From Lysobacterales bacterium (lineage in GTDB: Bacteria > Pseudomonadota > Gammaproteobacteria > Xanthomonadales > SZUA-36), in contig JAOZKI010000009.1 in assembly GCA_029935455.1 (NCBI GenBank), positions 1 through 40,736 of the forward strand: a stretch of 40,736 nt of DNA, read 5' to 3'. The first letter of the stretch is position 1. Every line of letters starts with the position of its first letter. A model generated the notes under the pieces. The model saw nothing but the letters and a program-made list of their open reading frames with translations, did no database searches and was not told the origin of the DNA. Shown piece after piece: positions 8,462-17,232 of this stretch. A program made the position numbers and the translations under genes.

Positions 8462-10252
8462 ATGAGCGAGAACCTGTCCTCTTTTAATGACCTCGGGCGG
8501 CTGCTGCGCTATGCGCGGGACCACCACGGGCGCATCGCGCTGGCCACGCTCTGCAGCGTACTCAACAAACTGTTCGACATCATGCCGGAAATCCTTATCG
8601 GCATGGCCATTGACGTGGTGGTCCGGCAGGAAGAAAGCTTTCTCGGTGCGCTGGGCATCGCCGACCCCTTTCATCAGATTCTGGTGCTGGGCGGCCTGAC
8701 GATTCTGGTTTGGGGCTTTGAATCAGTCTTCGAATTTCTGCTGCTGGTGCTGTGGCGCAACACAGCCCAGCGCCTGCAGCATGACCTGCGACTGGACGCT
8801 TATGGCCACCTGCAGGAGCTGGACATGGCCTGGTTTGAGGACGCGTCCACGGGCAATCTGGTGGCCATTCTCAACGACGATGTCAATCAGCTGGAACGCT
8901 TTCTCGATGGTGGCGCCAACGCGCTGATTCAGGTGGTGGTGACGGTGCTTTCCGTGGGTGGCGTGTTTTTCTACCTGTCGCCGCCCATTGCCCTCATGGC
9001 GTTTACACCGGTACCGCTGATTCTCATCGGTGCCTTCTGGTTCCAGCGTCGCGCCCAGCCGCGCTACGCGAAGGTGCGCGAGCGGGTCGGGGCCCTGGGT
9101 GCCCGCCTGGCCAATAATATCGGTGGCATTGCCACCATCAAGAGCTTTACCCGCGAACAGCACGAACTGGAGCGGCTGCAGCAGGATTCGCAGGCCTACG
9201 TGGACGCCAACCGGGAGGCAATCCGCATCAGCTCGGCCTTTATCCCGGTGATCCGCATGGCCATCATGGCGGGTTTTGTGGCGACCCTGATCTACGGCGG
9301 CAAAGCGGTGCTGGACGGCACGCTCAATGCCGGCGCCTACAGCGTGCTGGTCTTTCTCACCCAGCGCCTGCTATGGCCCCTCACACGCATGGCGGAAACC
9401 ATTGACCTGTTCGAACGCGCCATGGCTTCCACCCGGCGCATCCTGAATCTGATTGCCACGCCGGTACAGGTGCGACCCGGCGAGCACGCCCTGCCGCTGG
9501 AGCAGGTGCAGGGGGCCATCGAATTTCGCCACGTCAGCTTCGCCTACGGGGACGGGCCGGAGGTGCTGTCTGACATCAACCTGACCGTGCCGGCCGGCAC
9601 TACGGTAGCCCTGGTGGGCCAGACCGGTTCCGGCAAAAGCACGCTGGTCAAACTGCTGCTGCGCTTTTATGAGCCGAGCAGCGGCCAACTGCTGCTGGAC
9701 GGCCAGGACCTGTCCACACTCAATCTGCAGGACCTGCGTCGCGCCATTGGTTTTGTCAGTCAGGATGTGTATCTGTTCCAGGGCACGGTGCAGGAAAATA
9801 TCGCCTACGGCCGACCGGATGCGGCGCCGGCGGAGATCGAGGCGGCCGCTCAGGCGGCTGAGGCCACGGAATTTATTCGCGATTTGCCCGCAGCCTACGG
9901 CACGGTGGTCGGCGAGCGTGGCCAGAAACTTTCCGGTGGTCAGCGCCAGCGCCTGTCCATTGCGCGTGCGGTGCTGAAGGATCCGCCGATCGTGATTCTC
10001 GATGAGGCCACCTCAGCGGTCGATAACGAGACGGAAGCGGCCATCCAGCGCTCCATGCAGCGGGTCGCGGAAGGGCGCACCACCTTTGTGATCGCCCACC
10101 GCCTGTCCACCATCATCGATGCGGATCTTATCTGCGTGCTGGACCGTGGGCGGGTGGTACAGCAGGGCAGTCATGCCCAGCTGCTGGCCCAGGACGGTAT
10201 CTATCGCGGCCTTTGGCAGGTCCAAACGGGCCTGCCGGACGACTCGCGCTAG
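8462..10252 (+). CDS. MsbA/lipid A-type ABC exporter (fused permease and ATPase)
   Basis: A 596-residue half-transporter: a six-helix membrane domain (about residues 20-320) followed by an ATPase domain with Walker A GQTGSGKST, Q-loop SQDVYLFQ, signature LSGGQRQRLSIARA, Walker B IVILDEATSAVD and the H-loop in IAHRLST. It should work as a homodimer exporting a lipid, peptide or drug. The substrate cannot be read from sequence. The 58-bp leader after the threonine synthase gene suggests possible cotranscription. Its TAG stop shares CTAG with the convergent FKBP gene. Confidence 0.92.
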   Translation: MSENLSSFNDLGRLLRYARDHHGRIALATLCSVLNKLFDIMPEILIGMAIDVVVRQEESFLGALGIADPFHQILVLGGLTILVWGFESVFEFLLLVLWRNTAQRLQHDLRLDAYGHLQELDMAWFEDASTGNLVAILNDDVNQLERFLDGGANALIQVVVTVLSVGGVFFYLSPPIALMAFTPVPLILIGAFWFQRRAQPRYAKVRERVGALGARLANNIGGIATIKSFTREQHELERLQQDSQAYVDANREAIRISSAFIPVIRMAIMAGFVATLIYGGKAVLDGTLNAGAYSVLVFLTQRLLWPLTRMAETIDLFERAMASTRRILNLIATPVQVRPGEHALPLEQVQGAIEFRHVSFAYGDGPEVLSDINLTVPAGTTVALVGQTGSGKSTLVKLLLRFYEPSSGQLLLDGQDLSTLNLQDLRRAIGFVSQDVYLFQGTVQENIAYGRPDAAPAEIEAAAQAAEATEFIRDLPAAYGTVVGERGQKLSGGQRQRLSIARAVLKDPPIVILDEATSAVDNETEAAIQRSMQRVAEGRTTFVIAHRLSTIIDADLICVLDRGRVVQQGSHAQLLAQDGIYRGLWQVQTGLPDDSR

Positions 10253-10728
10253 TCGCTGTCGCCGGCAGCGTCCGTTTCCGCAGCCTCCTCGGCCTCGGGG
10301 TCCCGCACCTCGATCACTTCCACATCAAAGTGCAGCGGCTGGCCGGCCAACGGATGGTTGGCATCCACATCCACGTTAAAGCGTCCGACCTTAAGCACCG
10401 TGACCTGAGCCGGACCCTGATTGGTTTGCAGGTTCAGGATCATGCCGGGTTGCAGCTGTTGCGGCTTCACACCGAGTTTTTTGAGCGGCAGACGCTGCAC
10501 ATTGGCCTCCCGGCGTTCGCCATAGGCCTCTTCCGGCGGCACCACCACCTGGAAACTCGCCCCCGCCTCCTTACCGGCCATGGCTTTTTCCAGACCGGGG
10601 ATAATATTGCCCGCGCCGTGCTGGTAGCTCATGGGCTCATTCCGATCATGGGAGGCGTCCAGCTTGTCACCCGCCTCGTTGGTGAGGGTGTAGTGGAAGG
10701 AAACGATTTTTTTGTCTTCGATTTTCAT
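10249..10728 (-). CDS. FKBP-type peptidyl-prolyl isomerase, SlyD/FklB-like
   Basis: A 159-residue protein that speeds cis-trans prolyl isomerisation and probably chaperones folding in the cytosol. VSFHYTLTNEAGDKLDAS, GAGNIIPGLEKAMAG and VPPEEAYGERR are the SlyD-type FKBP core with the inserted IF domain, and DANHPLAG is typical. The C-terminus is a short Asp/Glu/Ala tail lacking SlyD's His/Cys metal tail. The ORF track starts at 10869, but the ATG at 10728 follows an AGGA site and begins the conserved domain, so it is preferred. Confidence 0.93.
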   Translation of the reverse strand: MKIEDKKIVSFHYTLTNEAGDKLDASHDRNEPMSYQHGAGNIIPGLEKAMAGKEAGASFQVVVPPEEAYGERREANVQRLPLKKLGVKPQQLQPGMILNLQTNQGPAQVTVLKVGRFNVDVDANHPLAGQPLHFDVEVIEVRDPEAEEAAETDAAGDSD

Positions 10729-10789
10729 CAACCAATCCTGCAATGGTGCCCGTTGTCGGGCCGGCGCCGCTTTCGCGGTTGGGGCGCGC

Positions 10790-10795
10790 ATTATA
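10790..10795 (-). promoter_or_regulatory. Candidate -10 (TATAAT) for the FKBP gene
   Basis: A perfect TATAAT on the minus strand 61 bp before the FKBP ATG, in the divergent gap with the Vgb-like gene. The -35 region is GC-rich and not recognisable. Confidence 0.4.
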
Positions 10796-10874
10796 CAGGG
10801 CCGAAGCGCCGGCGGGGGCTGCGCGGCGCTGACGCATGGGCTATGGTTGGCAGCCCTGCATCCGGACATTGCCT

Positions 10875-11894
10875 ATGCGCTGCCTGACATTCCTCACTCT
10901 GCTGGCACTGATGCCGGCCACGCTGACTGCCCAAACCACCGGCGCGCCGGCGCCCCTGCGCGTCGCCGCTGACACGCCCGGCGTAGAGATTCGTGAATGG
11001 CCCGTCCCCTGGGACGAAACGCGCCCGCGGGATCCGGACGTGGCGCCGAACGGTACCATCTGGTTTGTGGGTCAGGCCGGGGACTACGTGGGCCACTTCG
11101 ATCCGGCTACGGAAGAATTCGCACGCAAAGATCTGCCGCCGGGTACCGGCCCACACAATCTGATTGTTGACCGCGATGCATCGCTCTGGGTCAGCGGTAA
11201 CCGTCAGGGTTATATCGGCAAAATGGATCCCAACAGCGGCCAGCTGCAACGCTACGCCATGCCGGATAAAAGCGTTCGAGACCCGCACACGCTGGCCTTC
11301 GGTAAGGGCGGGAACATCTGGTTTTCCGCCCAATGGGCCAATCGGCTGGGACGTCTGAACCGGCGCACGGGACGCATCGATCTGCTGGAACTGCCCCTGC
11401 CTCAGGCCCGGCCCTACGGCGTCAAAATCGACTCCACCGGCCGACCCTGGTTTGCCCTGCTGGGCACCAACGCGCTGGCCACGGTGGACCCGGAAACCCT
11501 GGCACTGGAGCTCATACCCACGCCGCGGGCGGAATCCCGTCTGCGCCGTCTGGCCATCACCCGCGATGACCGTATCTGGTATACCGATTACAGCACCGGC
11601 TGGCTGGGCGTCTATCAGCCCGCCACCGGCAACTTTCAGGAGTGGCCCTTGCCAAGTGCCAAGTCCGGCCCCTACGCCATCGCCAGCGATGCCCAGGACC
11701 GCATCTGGCTGGTGGAGACCGGCCCCGCCCAAAACCAGCTGCTGGGCTTTGACCCCCGTCGGGCGGCCATTTTCAGTCGCACCGCCATTCCCAGCGGCGC
11801 CGGCGCGGTGCGCCATATGGTCTACGACCGCGAGCGCAATACGCTCTGGTTCGGCACCGACAAGAACACGCTGGGTGAAGCGCTACTGCCCTGA
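10875..11894 (+). CDS. Exported Vgb-like beta-propeller (virginiamycin B lyase/SMP-30-like)
   Basis: 339 residues from the ATG at 10875. This start gives a clean signal peptide (MRCLTFLTLLALMPATLTAQ), while the longer ORF-track start adds 13 unlikely residues. The body is a series of propeller blades with repeating units such as DVAPNGTIWFVGQ, GNIWFSAQWANRLGR and DRIWYTDYSTGWLG. This is the Vgb/streptogramin lyase superfamily, but most members are not antibiotic lyases. A resistance function should not be assumed, and the export signal argues for another role. It stands alone, closed by a strong terminator. Confidence 0.85.
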   Translation: MRCLTFLTLLALMPATLTAQTTGAPAPLRVAADTPGVEIREWPVPWDETRPRDPDVAPNGTIWFVGQAGDYVGHFDPATEEFARKDLPPGTGPHNLIVDRDASLWVSGNRQGYIGKMDPNSGQLQRYAMPDKSVRDPHTLAFGKGGNIWFSAQWANRLGRLNRRTGRIDLLELPLPQARPYGVKIDSTGRPWFALLGTNALATVDPETLALELIPTPRAESRLRRLAITRDDRIWYTDYSTGWLGVYQPATGNFQEWPLPSAKSGPYAIASDAQDRIWLVETGPAQNQLLGFDPRRAAIFSRTAIPSGAGAVRHMVYDRERNTLWFGTDKNTLGEALLP

Positions 11895-11914
11895 TCTGCG
11901 TCAGCACCGGCCAC

Positions 11915-11943
11915 AAAAAAAGGGGCCCGCTGGCCCCTTTTTT
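11915..11943. terminator. Bidirectional Rho-independent terminator
   Basis: A seven-A run, stem GGGGCC/GGCCCC with loop CGCT, then six T. It sits between the convergent Vgb-like and desaturase genes and has a T-tract in both directions. Confidence 0.9.
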
Positions 11944-11963
11944 CTAAGCATGGAAAGCGCCGC

Positions 11964-13124
11964 TTAGCCGTAGGCCTGGGCCGCCAGGAGCGCCACACGC
12001 TTCCGCTGCATTTGCAGGGACCGCTCCAGCTCGCGGAAGCTGCGGTCCAGCGTGTCCTGCAGCTTTTCCTTGCTGGCCTGCAGTTTCTCCTTGCTGGCCT
12101 GTACTTTCTCCATCTGCAGGTTCTGCCATTCCTTGATGGTGCCCAGGTACTCGGCGTACTCCCCTTCCAGCGTATCCAACAGTTCCTTCCAGCGCGGGTT
12201 GGCCGGATCCGCCTCCAACCGCTGCCGGGCGCGCTTGAAGTCCATGTGCAGACGCGCGCGCAGGATCTTGAATTGCGGCGTACGACGCAGGTCTGACGCC
12301 AGACCCAGGAAGGACGCGCAAGCGATCACCCATTTGTTCAGATCAATGTTGAACCAGCGGATGCCGTTGCGGTAGTCGTTCTGAAACAGGTGGTGGTAGT
12401 TATGGTAGCCCTCACCATAGGTGAAGATGGCGATAAACCAGTTATCCCGCGCGCTGTTCTCATCGGTAAAGGGCTGCTTGCCCCACATGTGCGCGAGTGA
12501 GTTGATAAAGAAGGTGAAGTGATGGTTCAGCACCAGCCGACCGAGACCGGCGAGCAGGAACACGCCCCAGAAATCACCCACTATCCAGCCCAGGAGCATG
12601 GGCAGGCCGACATTGGTCAACAGCACCAGCTCCAGATAGTGCTTATGCTGCCACATGACGACTTTGTTCTTTTTCAAGTCCGGAACGATGCTGTAGTCCA
12701 CTTGGCCGGAGCGGTAGTCACGCAGCATCCAGCCCACGTGCGCGTACCAGAAGCCGCGGCCAATGGAATAAGGATCTTTTTCGTTGTCATCCACATTGCG
12801 GTGATGCACCCGATGCCGTGCGGACCAGATCAGAATGCTGTTCTGTACGGCCATGCCGCCGGCCACGGCCATTAACCACTCCCAGGCCGGATGGGCCTTG
12901 TAGGTGCGGTGGGACCAGAGGCGATGATAGCCACTGCCGATGCCAACGCCGGTAAACAGCATAAAGAATACGAAAAAGCCCCAGGCCCAGGCGCTGAAGC
13001 CCTGGGTGATGCCATACCAGGGCACCAGGATGATGGCGGCAAGGAAGGTCAGGCCCAGGGTCAGGGTGACCGGCCAGTTGCGTATGCCTTCCTTACTGAA
13101 AGCTTTCGGTTCGAGGTTGGTCAT
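11964..13124 (-). CDS. Acyl-CoA (delta-9) fatty acid desaturase with coiled-coil tail
   Basis: A 386-residue membrane di-iron enzyme that would introduce a cis double bond into saturated acyl chains, setting membrane fluidity. The three histidine boxes are HRLWSH, HRVHH and HNYHH, with hydrophobic membrane spans between. Residues from about 300 form a long charged helix with heptads, including an exact tandem QASKEKLQASKEKLQ. That tail is an extra beyond the catalytic core. It is a single gene ending at a bidirectional terminator. Regulation by a DesT/FabR-like repressor is possible, but I could not see an operator. Confidence 0.92.
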   Translation of the reverse strand: MTNLEPKAFSKEGIRNWPVTLTLGLTFLAAIILVPWYGITQGFSAWAWGFFVFFMLFTGVGIGSGYHRLWSHRTYKAHPAWEWLMAVAGGMAVQNSILIWSARHRVHHRNVDDNEKDPYSIGRGFWYAHVGWMLRDYRSGQVDYSIVPDLKKNKVVMWQHKHYLELVLLTNVGLPMLLGWIVGDFWGVFLLAGLGRLVLNHHFTFFINSLAHMWGKQPFTDENSARDNWFIAIFTYGEGYHNYHHLFQNDYRNGIRWFNIDLNKWVIACASFLGLASDLRRTPQFKILRARLHMDFKRARQRLEADPANPRWKELLDTLEGEYAEYLGTIKEWQNLQMEKVQASKEKLQASKEKLQDTLDRSFRELERSLQMQRKRVALLAAQAYG

Positions 13125-13185
13125 GAAATCGTACTCGGGTAGGCGCAGAAACAGTCTACTTTAATGGTGCTGCGCGAAGGTTAAA

Positions 13186-13959
13186 TCAACTGCGCATGCC
13201 TTTACCGGTTTTGAGCAAATACATGCACAAGGCAAACAGGCCGACGCCGAAGGCGCCGATAATTACGTAGGTCAGAGACAGTGGCACATCTGACACGCCC
13301 AGCATGCCATAACGGAAGCCGTTAATCATGTACAAAATGGGATTGAACTGCGACACCGTGCGCCAGAAATCCGGCAGCAGGGAAATGCTGTAGAACACGC
13401 CCCCCAGATAGGTCAGGGGCGTGAGCACGAAGGTCGGAATAATCGCAATATCGTCAAACTTCTCCGCAAAAATGGCATTCACCATACCGGCCATGGCGAA
13501 CACGATGGCGGTCAGCACCAATACGGAAAAGGTTACCCAGGGATGCTGGATCTCAATGGGGGAGAAAAACAGGGAAACGGCCAGCACCACGCCGCCCACC
13601 AGCATGCCGCGCACCAGGGCGCCGGTCACATAGCCGGCCAGAATGATCCAGTTTGGCAGCGGTGAAATCAGCAGCTCTTCAATGTGATGGCTGTACTTGG
13701 CACCGAAGAAAGAAGAAACCATATTGCCGTAGGAGTTGGTGATCACCGACATCATGACCAGGCCCGGCACGATGAACTGCATGTAATCGAAGCCACCCAT
13801 GTCACCGATGCGACTGCCGATGAGATTGCCAAAAATAATGAAGTAAAGGCTCATGGTAATGGCAGGCGGCACCACGGTCTGGCCCCAGATGCGCACGATG
13901 CGTGACACTTCCTTGCGCACGATGGTGCAGTAGCCGACCCAGTTCACGGACGCGTTCAT
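13186..13959 (-). CDS. yadH: ABC-2 type permease, YadH-like
   Basis: A 257-residue inner-membrane permease with six predicted helices. FGNLIGSRIGDMGGFDYMQFIVPG, HHIEELLISPLP and the ending FRYGML match the YadH/ABC-2 family. It pairs with the YadG-like ATPase upstream, whose stop overlaps its start (ATGA), so the two form one exporter. The substrate is unknown for this family. Confidence 0.9.
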   Translation of the reverse strand: MNASVNWVGYCTIVRKEVSRIVRIWGQTVVPPAITMSLYFIIFGNLIGSRIGDMGGFDYMQFIVPGLVMMSVITNSYGNMVSSFFGAKYSHHIEELLISPLPNWIILAGYVTGALVRGMLVGGVVLAVSLFFSPIEIQHPWVTFSVLVLTAIVFAMAGMVNAIFAEKFDDIAIIPTFVLTPLTYLGGVFYSISLLPDFWRTVSQFNPILYMINGFRYGMLGVSDVPLSLTYVIIGAFGVGLFALCMYLLKTGKGMRS

Positions 13960-14891
13960 GAGCGGCCCTCCGGCGCATCATCGCCCTGCTCTACCAGGCG
14001 CAGGAACAGCTCCTCCAGGCGGTTGGCCTTGTTGCGCATGCTCAGAACATTGATCCCGCTCTGATCCAGGCTGGCGAACAGCGCATTCACTGATTTGCTG
14101 CGCGGCAAGGTCACCTCCAGCGTGTTCTCATCGCGCAGGGAAATATCCATATTCTGGCAGCGCGGCGCCTCCTTGAGCGGCTCGCGCAGATCCAGCACAA
14201 AGGTTTCCACGTCCAGCTTGGACAGCAGCGACTTCATGGTCGTATTTTCGCGAATCTCACCCCGGTCGATAATGGCGATATTGCGGCACAGTTCCTCTGC
14301 CTCTTCCAGATAGTGAGTGGTCAGAATCACCGTCGTGCCACGCTCGTTAATGCGCCGAATCAGCTCCCACATGGAACGGCGAATCTCGATATCTACGCCG
14401 GCCGTCGGCTCGTCCAGAATCAGCAGCCGAGGCTCATTCACCATGGCCCGGGCGATCATGAGGCGTCGCTTCATACCGCCGGACAGGCCCCGGGATGGCT
14501 TGTCATGCTTGTCCCACAGCTGCAGCTCGCGCAGATAGAACTCGGCCCGCTCCAGCGCCTGCTTGCGCGGAATGCCGTAATAGCCCGCCTGGTTCACCAC
14601 GATATCCAGCGGTTTCTCAAACATATTGAAGTTAATTTCCTGCGGCACCAGCCCCAGATAGGACATGGCCCGGGAGCGCTCCCGCATGACGCTGGTACCA
14701 AATACCTTCACGTCCCCGGCCGTGGCATTGACCAGCGAACTGACTATTCCAATCAGCGTCGACTTGCCAGCCCCGTTAGGGCCCAACAAGGCAAAGAAAT
14801 CACCCTCTTCTACGGTCATGGACACGCCCTTCAGGGCTTCCACGCCGTTGCCATAGGTCTTTCTCAGCTGTTGGACATCAAGTGCGTGCAT
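13956..14891 (-). CDS. yadG: ABC transporter ATPase, YadG-like
   Basis: A 311-residue ATPase closely resembling E. coli YadG through its length: GPNGAGKST Walker A, LVPQEINFN Q-loop, LSGGMKRRLMIARA signature, LLILDEPTAGVD Walker B, and the family ending LSMRNKANRLEELFL. The start at 14891 (MHALDVQQLRKTYG) aligns with YadG. The ORF track's extra 12 residues do not. It is the first gene of a two-gene operon with YadH. Its 120-bp upstream gap is shared with the divergent hydrolase operon and has TATGAT on the minus strand as a possible -10. Confidence 0.92.
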   Translation of the reverse strand: MHALDVQQLRKTYGNGVEALKGVSMTVEEGDFFALLGPNGAGKSTLIGIVSSLVNATAGDVKVFGTSVMRERSRAMSYLGLVPQEINFNMFEKPLDIVVNQAGYYGIPRKQALERAEFYLRELQLWDKHDKPSRGLSGGMKRRLMIARAMVNEPRLLILDEPTAGVDIEIRRSMWELIRRINERGTTVILTTHYLEEAEELCRNIAIIDRGEIRENTTMKSLLSKLDVETFVLDLREPLKEAPRCQNMDISLRDENTLEVTLPRSKSVNALFASLDQSGINVLSMRNKANRLEELFLRLVEQGDDAPEGRS

Positions 14892-15010
14892 GGGTGGTTC
14901 CAACCGTTCGCGAGGGGGCATCATCATACGGATTGCATTGAGTTTCCAGCCAGGGATGACGTTCGTCCTATAGACGCGGCCCTGCCGGGGCCTCTAACCT
15001 TGGGCCCACC

Positions 15011-16501
15011 ATGACCAATCGCAAGCCCCCCAAGACCCTCCAATGGGGCCTCGCCAGCTTGAGCCTGCTGTTCGCAGCACCGGCCCTGGCGCTGCCCGAG
15101 GGCAATAGCATCGACTTTGAAAACTGCACCCTGTCCATGCCCGGCGTGCCGCTAACCGCCGCCGCGCGCTGCGGCTTTCTGGAGCGGCCGGAAAACCCCG
15201 ACGCACCGGACGGCAAGCGCATCAGCATCCATGTCGCAGTGGCCGAAGCCTCCTCACAAACACCCGCCGCAGACCCGCTGTTTTTCTTTGCCGGCGGGCC
15301 GGGCCAGGCGGCCAGCGAAAGCTGGATTATCATGCGCAATTCCCTCGCCGAGGTGCGCAAAAATCGCGACATCGTGCTGATCGATCAGCGCGGTACCGGC
15401 CAGTCCAACGCGCTGCGCTGTAGTGACGCCAGCCGCGATGAAGCGTTCAGCCTGGACACGGCACTGGACCTGGAGTTGCTGGTAAGCCAGACCGAGGAAT
15501 GTCTGGCGCAGCTGGATGGAGATCCACGCTACTACACCACCACCATCGCCATGCAGGACATCGACGCGGTGCGCCAGGCCATGGGCTACGAGCAGGTCAA
15601 CCTGCTGGGCGTGTCCTATGGTACGCGGGCCGCTCAGGTGTACCTGCGCGAGTTTCCCGACAGCGTGCGCAGCGTGGTGCTTGATAGCGTCGTGCCCATG
15701 CAACTGGCACTGGGGCAGGAACACGCACCGATGCTGGACAAGGCGGTGCGGAAGGTACTGGCCGCCTGCGCTGCGGATGCGGACTGCAGCGAGCGCTACC
15801 CCGATCAACTGCCACAGCTCAACACCCTGATCGAAGAACTGCGCGCGCAACCGCGTGCGGTGACCATGATCAATCCGGTCACGGGCCTGACAGAAAACGT
15901 GACCTTGAGCGCCGATGTGCTGGCAGTGGCCATCCGCTTTCTTAGCTACAGCTCGGAAAATCAGGCCATGCTGCCGCTGCTGATTCATGAGGCGGTCACC
16001 AGTGGCAATCTGGAACGACTGGCCAGTCAGGCCGTGCTCGTGATGGGCGGGCTGATCGACTCGCTTAGCCGCGGCATGGAGCTGTCCGTGAGTTGCAGCG
16101 AGGACTATCCCTATCTGAATACCGCCGAGGATCAGAGTGACACGCTGCTGGGCAATCAGCTGCTGCAGATCATAGCGGCCCAGTGTGAGGTCTGGCCGCG
16201 CGGCGTGGTGCCGGAAGACTTTCACGCAGCGGTAGCAAGCGACCTGCCGGTACTCCTGCTCTCAGGCGAGCGCGACCCGGTCACACCACCGGAGTACGCC
16301 ACGCAGGCCGCGGCCAGCTTCAGTGATCATCTCAATCTGGTGGGTCGCGGCCTGGGCCATTCGGTGCTGCGCCATCGCTGCCTGCAGGAAATCACCACCC
16401 GCTTCATCGAAACCGCAAGCACCTCAGAGCCGGACACCACCTGTCTGGAAACCATCGATGGGGCGCCCTTCTTCACCAGTCTGCTGGGTCCAGAACCATG
16501 A
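15011..16501 (+). CDS. Exported alpha/beta hydrolase (S33/TAP-like peptidase family)
   Basis: 496 residues with a signal peptide (WGLASLSLLFAAPALA) and an alpha/beta-hydrolase fold of the tripeptidyl aminopeptidase/proline iminopeptidase type. FFFAGGPGQAA is the oxyanion loop and DQRGTGQSN follows it. GVSYGTRAAQ holds the nucleophile Ser. LLSGERDPVTPP carries the acid Asp and GLGHSVLRHRC the His. It would cleave peptides or esters in the periplasm or outside. Its stop overlaps the start of the ABC ATPase (ATGA), so it is translated together with an exporter. That context hints at processing or detoxifying the exported substrate. Confidence 0.9.
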   Translation: MTNRKPPKTLQWGLASLSLLFAAPALALPEGNSIDFENCTLSMPGVPLTAAARCGFLERPENPDAPDGKRISIHVAVAEASSQTPAADPLFFFAGGPGQAASESWIIMRNSLAEVRKNRDIVLIDQRGTGQSNALRCSDASRDEAFSLDTALDLELLVSQTEECLAQLDGDPRYYTTTIAMQDIDAVRQAMGYEQVNLLGVSYGTRAAQVYLREFPDSVRSVVLDSVVPMQLALGQEHAPMLDKAVRKVLAACAADADCSERYPDQLPQLNTLIEELRAQPRAVTMINPVTGLTENVTLSADVLAVAIRFLSYSSENQAMLPLLIHEAVTSGNLERLASQAVLVMGGLIDSLSRGMELSVSCSEDYPYLNTAEDQSDTLLGNQLLQIIAAQCEVWPRGVVPEDFHAAVASDLPVLLLSGERDPVTPPEYATQAAASFSDHLNLVGRGLGHSVLRHRCLQEITTRFIETASTSEPDTTCLETIDGAPFFTSLLGPEP

Positions 16502-17232
16502 TTGAAGTCCGCGATCTGCGCAAAAGTTTTGGCGACGTACATGCCGTGCGCGGCATTTCCTTCACCATCAATGACGGTGAAATCACCGGTCTGCTGGGCC
16601 CCAACGGCGCGGGCAAAACCACCACGCTGCGCATGCTCTATTCGCTCTTACCGCCGGATTCCGGCTCCATTCGCATTGACGGACTGGACCCCACGGAAGA
16701 TGCCATCGCCATCAAGCGCACCCTGGGCGTGGTGCCTGACAGCCGGGGCCTGTACAAGCGCCTGACCGCACGCGAAAACATTGCCTACTACGGCGAGCTA
16801 CACGGGCTGGACCGGAGCGAAATTCGCAGCCGAACCGACGCGCTGGCACGCACGCTGAACATGGGAGATTTTCTGGAGCGCCGCACGGACGGCTTCTCCC
16901 AGGGCCAGCGGGTGAAGGTAGCCATTGCCCGCGCCATGATTCATCAGCCGCAGACCGTGCTGCTGGACGAGCCCTCTAACGGCCTCGACGTGATGACCAC
17001 CCGCGCCCTGCGCGCCTATATTCGCTCGCTCAAAGCGGCGGGGCAGTCGGTGGTGCTTTCTACTCACATCATGCAGGAGGTGGCCGCCCTGTGTGATCGC
17101 ATCATCATCATCGCCAACGGCACGATTGCCGCTGATGGTACGCCCGATGAACTGCTGGCGCGCAGCGGCAAGGACAGCGTAGAGGACGCCTTTGTGGCAC
17201 TGATCGGATCCGACGAGGGACTGCTGGCATGA
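16498..17232 (+). CDS. ABC transporter ATPase, NatA-like
   Basis: A 244-residue ATPase with Walker A GPNGAGKTT, signature FSQGQRVKVAIARA (FSQGQ instead of LSGGQ, as in NatA-type proteins), Walker B VLLDEPSNGLD and the H-loop in LSTHIMQE. It overlaps the hydrolase stop and the permease start, both as ATGA, forming a tight three-gene operon. NatAB homologues are described as Na+ exporters, but the substrate of this pair is open. Confidence 0.9.
   Translation: MIEVRDLRKSFGDVHAVRGISFTINDGEITGLLGPNGAGKTTTLRMLYSLLPPDSGSIRIDGLDPTEDAIAIKRTLGVVPDSRGLYKRLTARENIAYYGELHGLDRSEIRSRTDALARTLNMGDFLERRTDGFSQGQRVKVAIARAMIHQPQTVLLDEPSNGLDVMTTRALRAYIRSLKAAGQSVVLSTHIMQEVAALCDRIIIIANGTIAADGTPDELLARSGKDSVEDAFVALIGSDEGLLA

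Noticed and set aside
10791-11816. 341-codon minus-strand ORF
   Set aside because: Antisense to the Vgb-like propeller gene, which has a signal peptide and blade motifs.
10875-11894. Streptogramin resistance gene
   Set aside because: The propeller is Vgb-like, but the protein has an export signal and stands alone, and most superfamily members are not antibiotic lyases.
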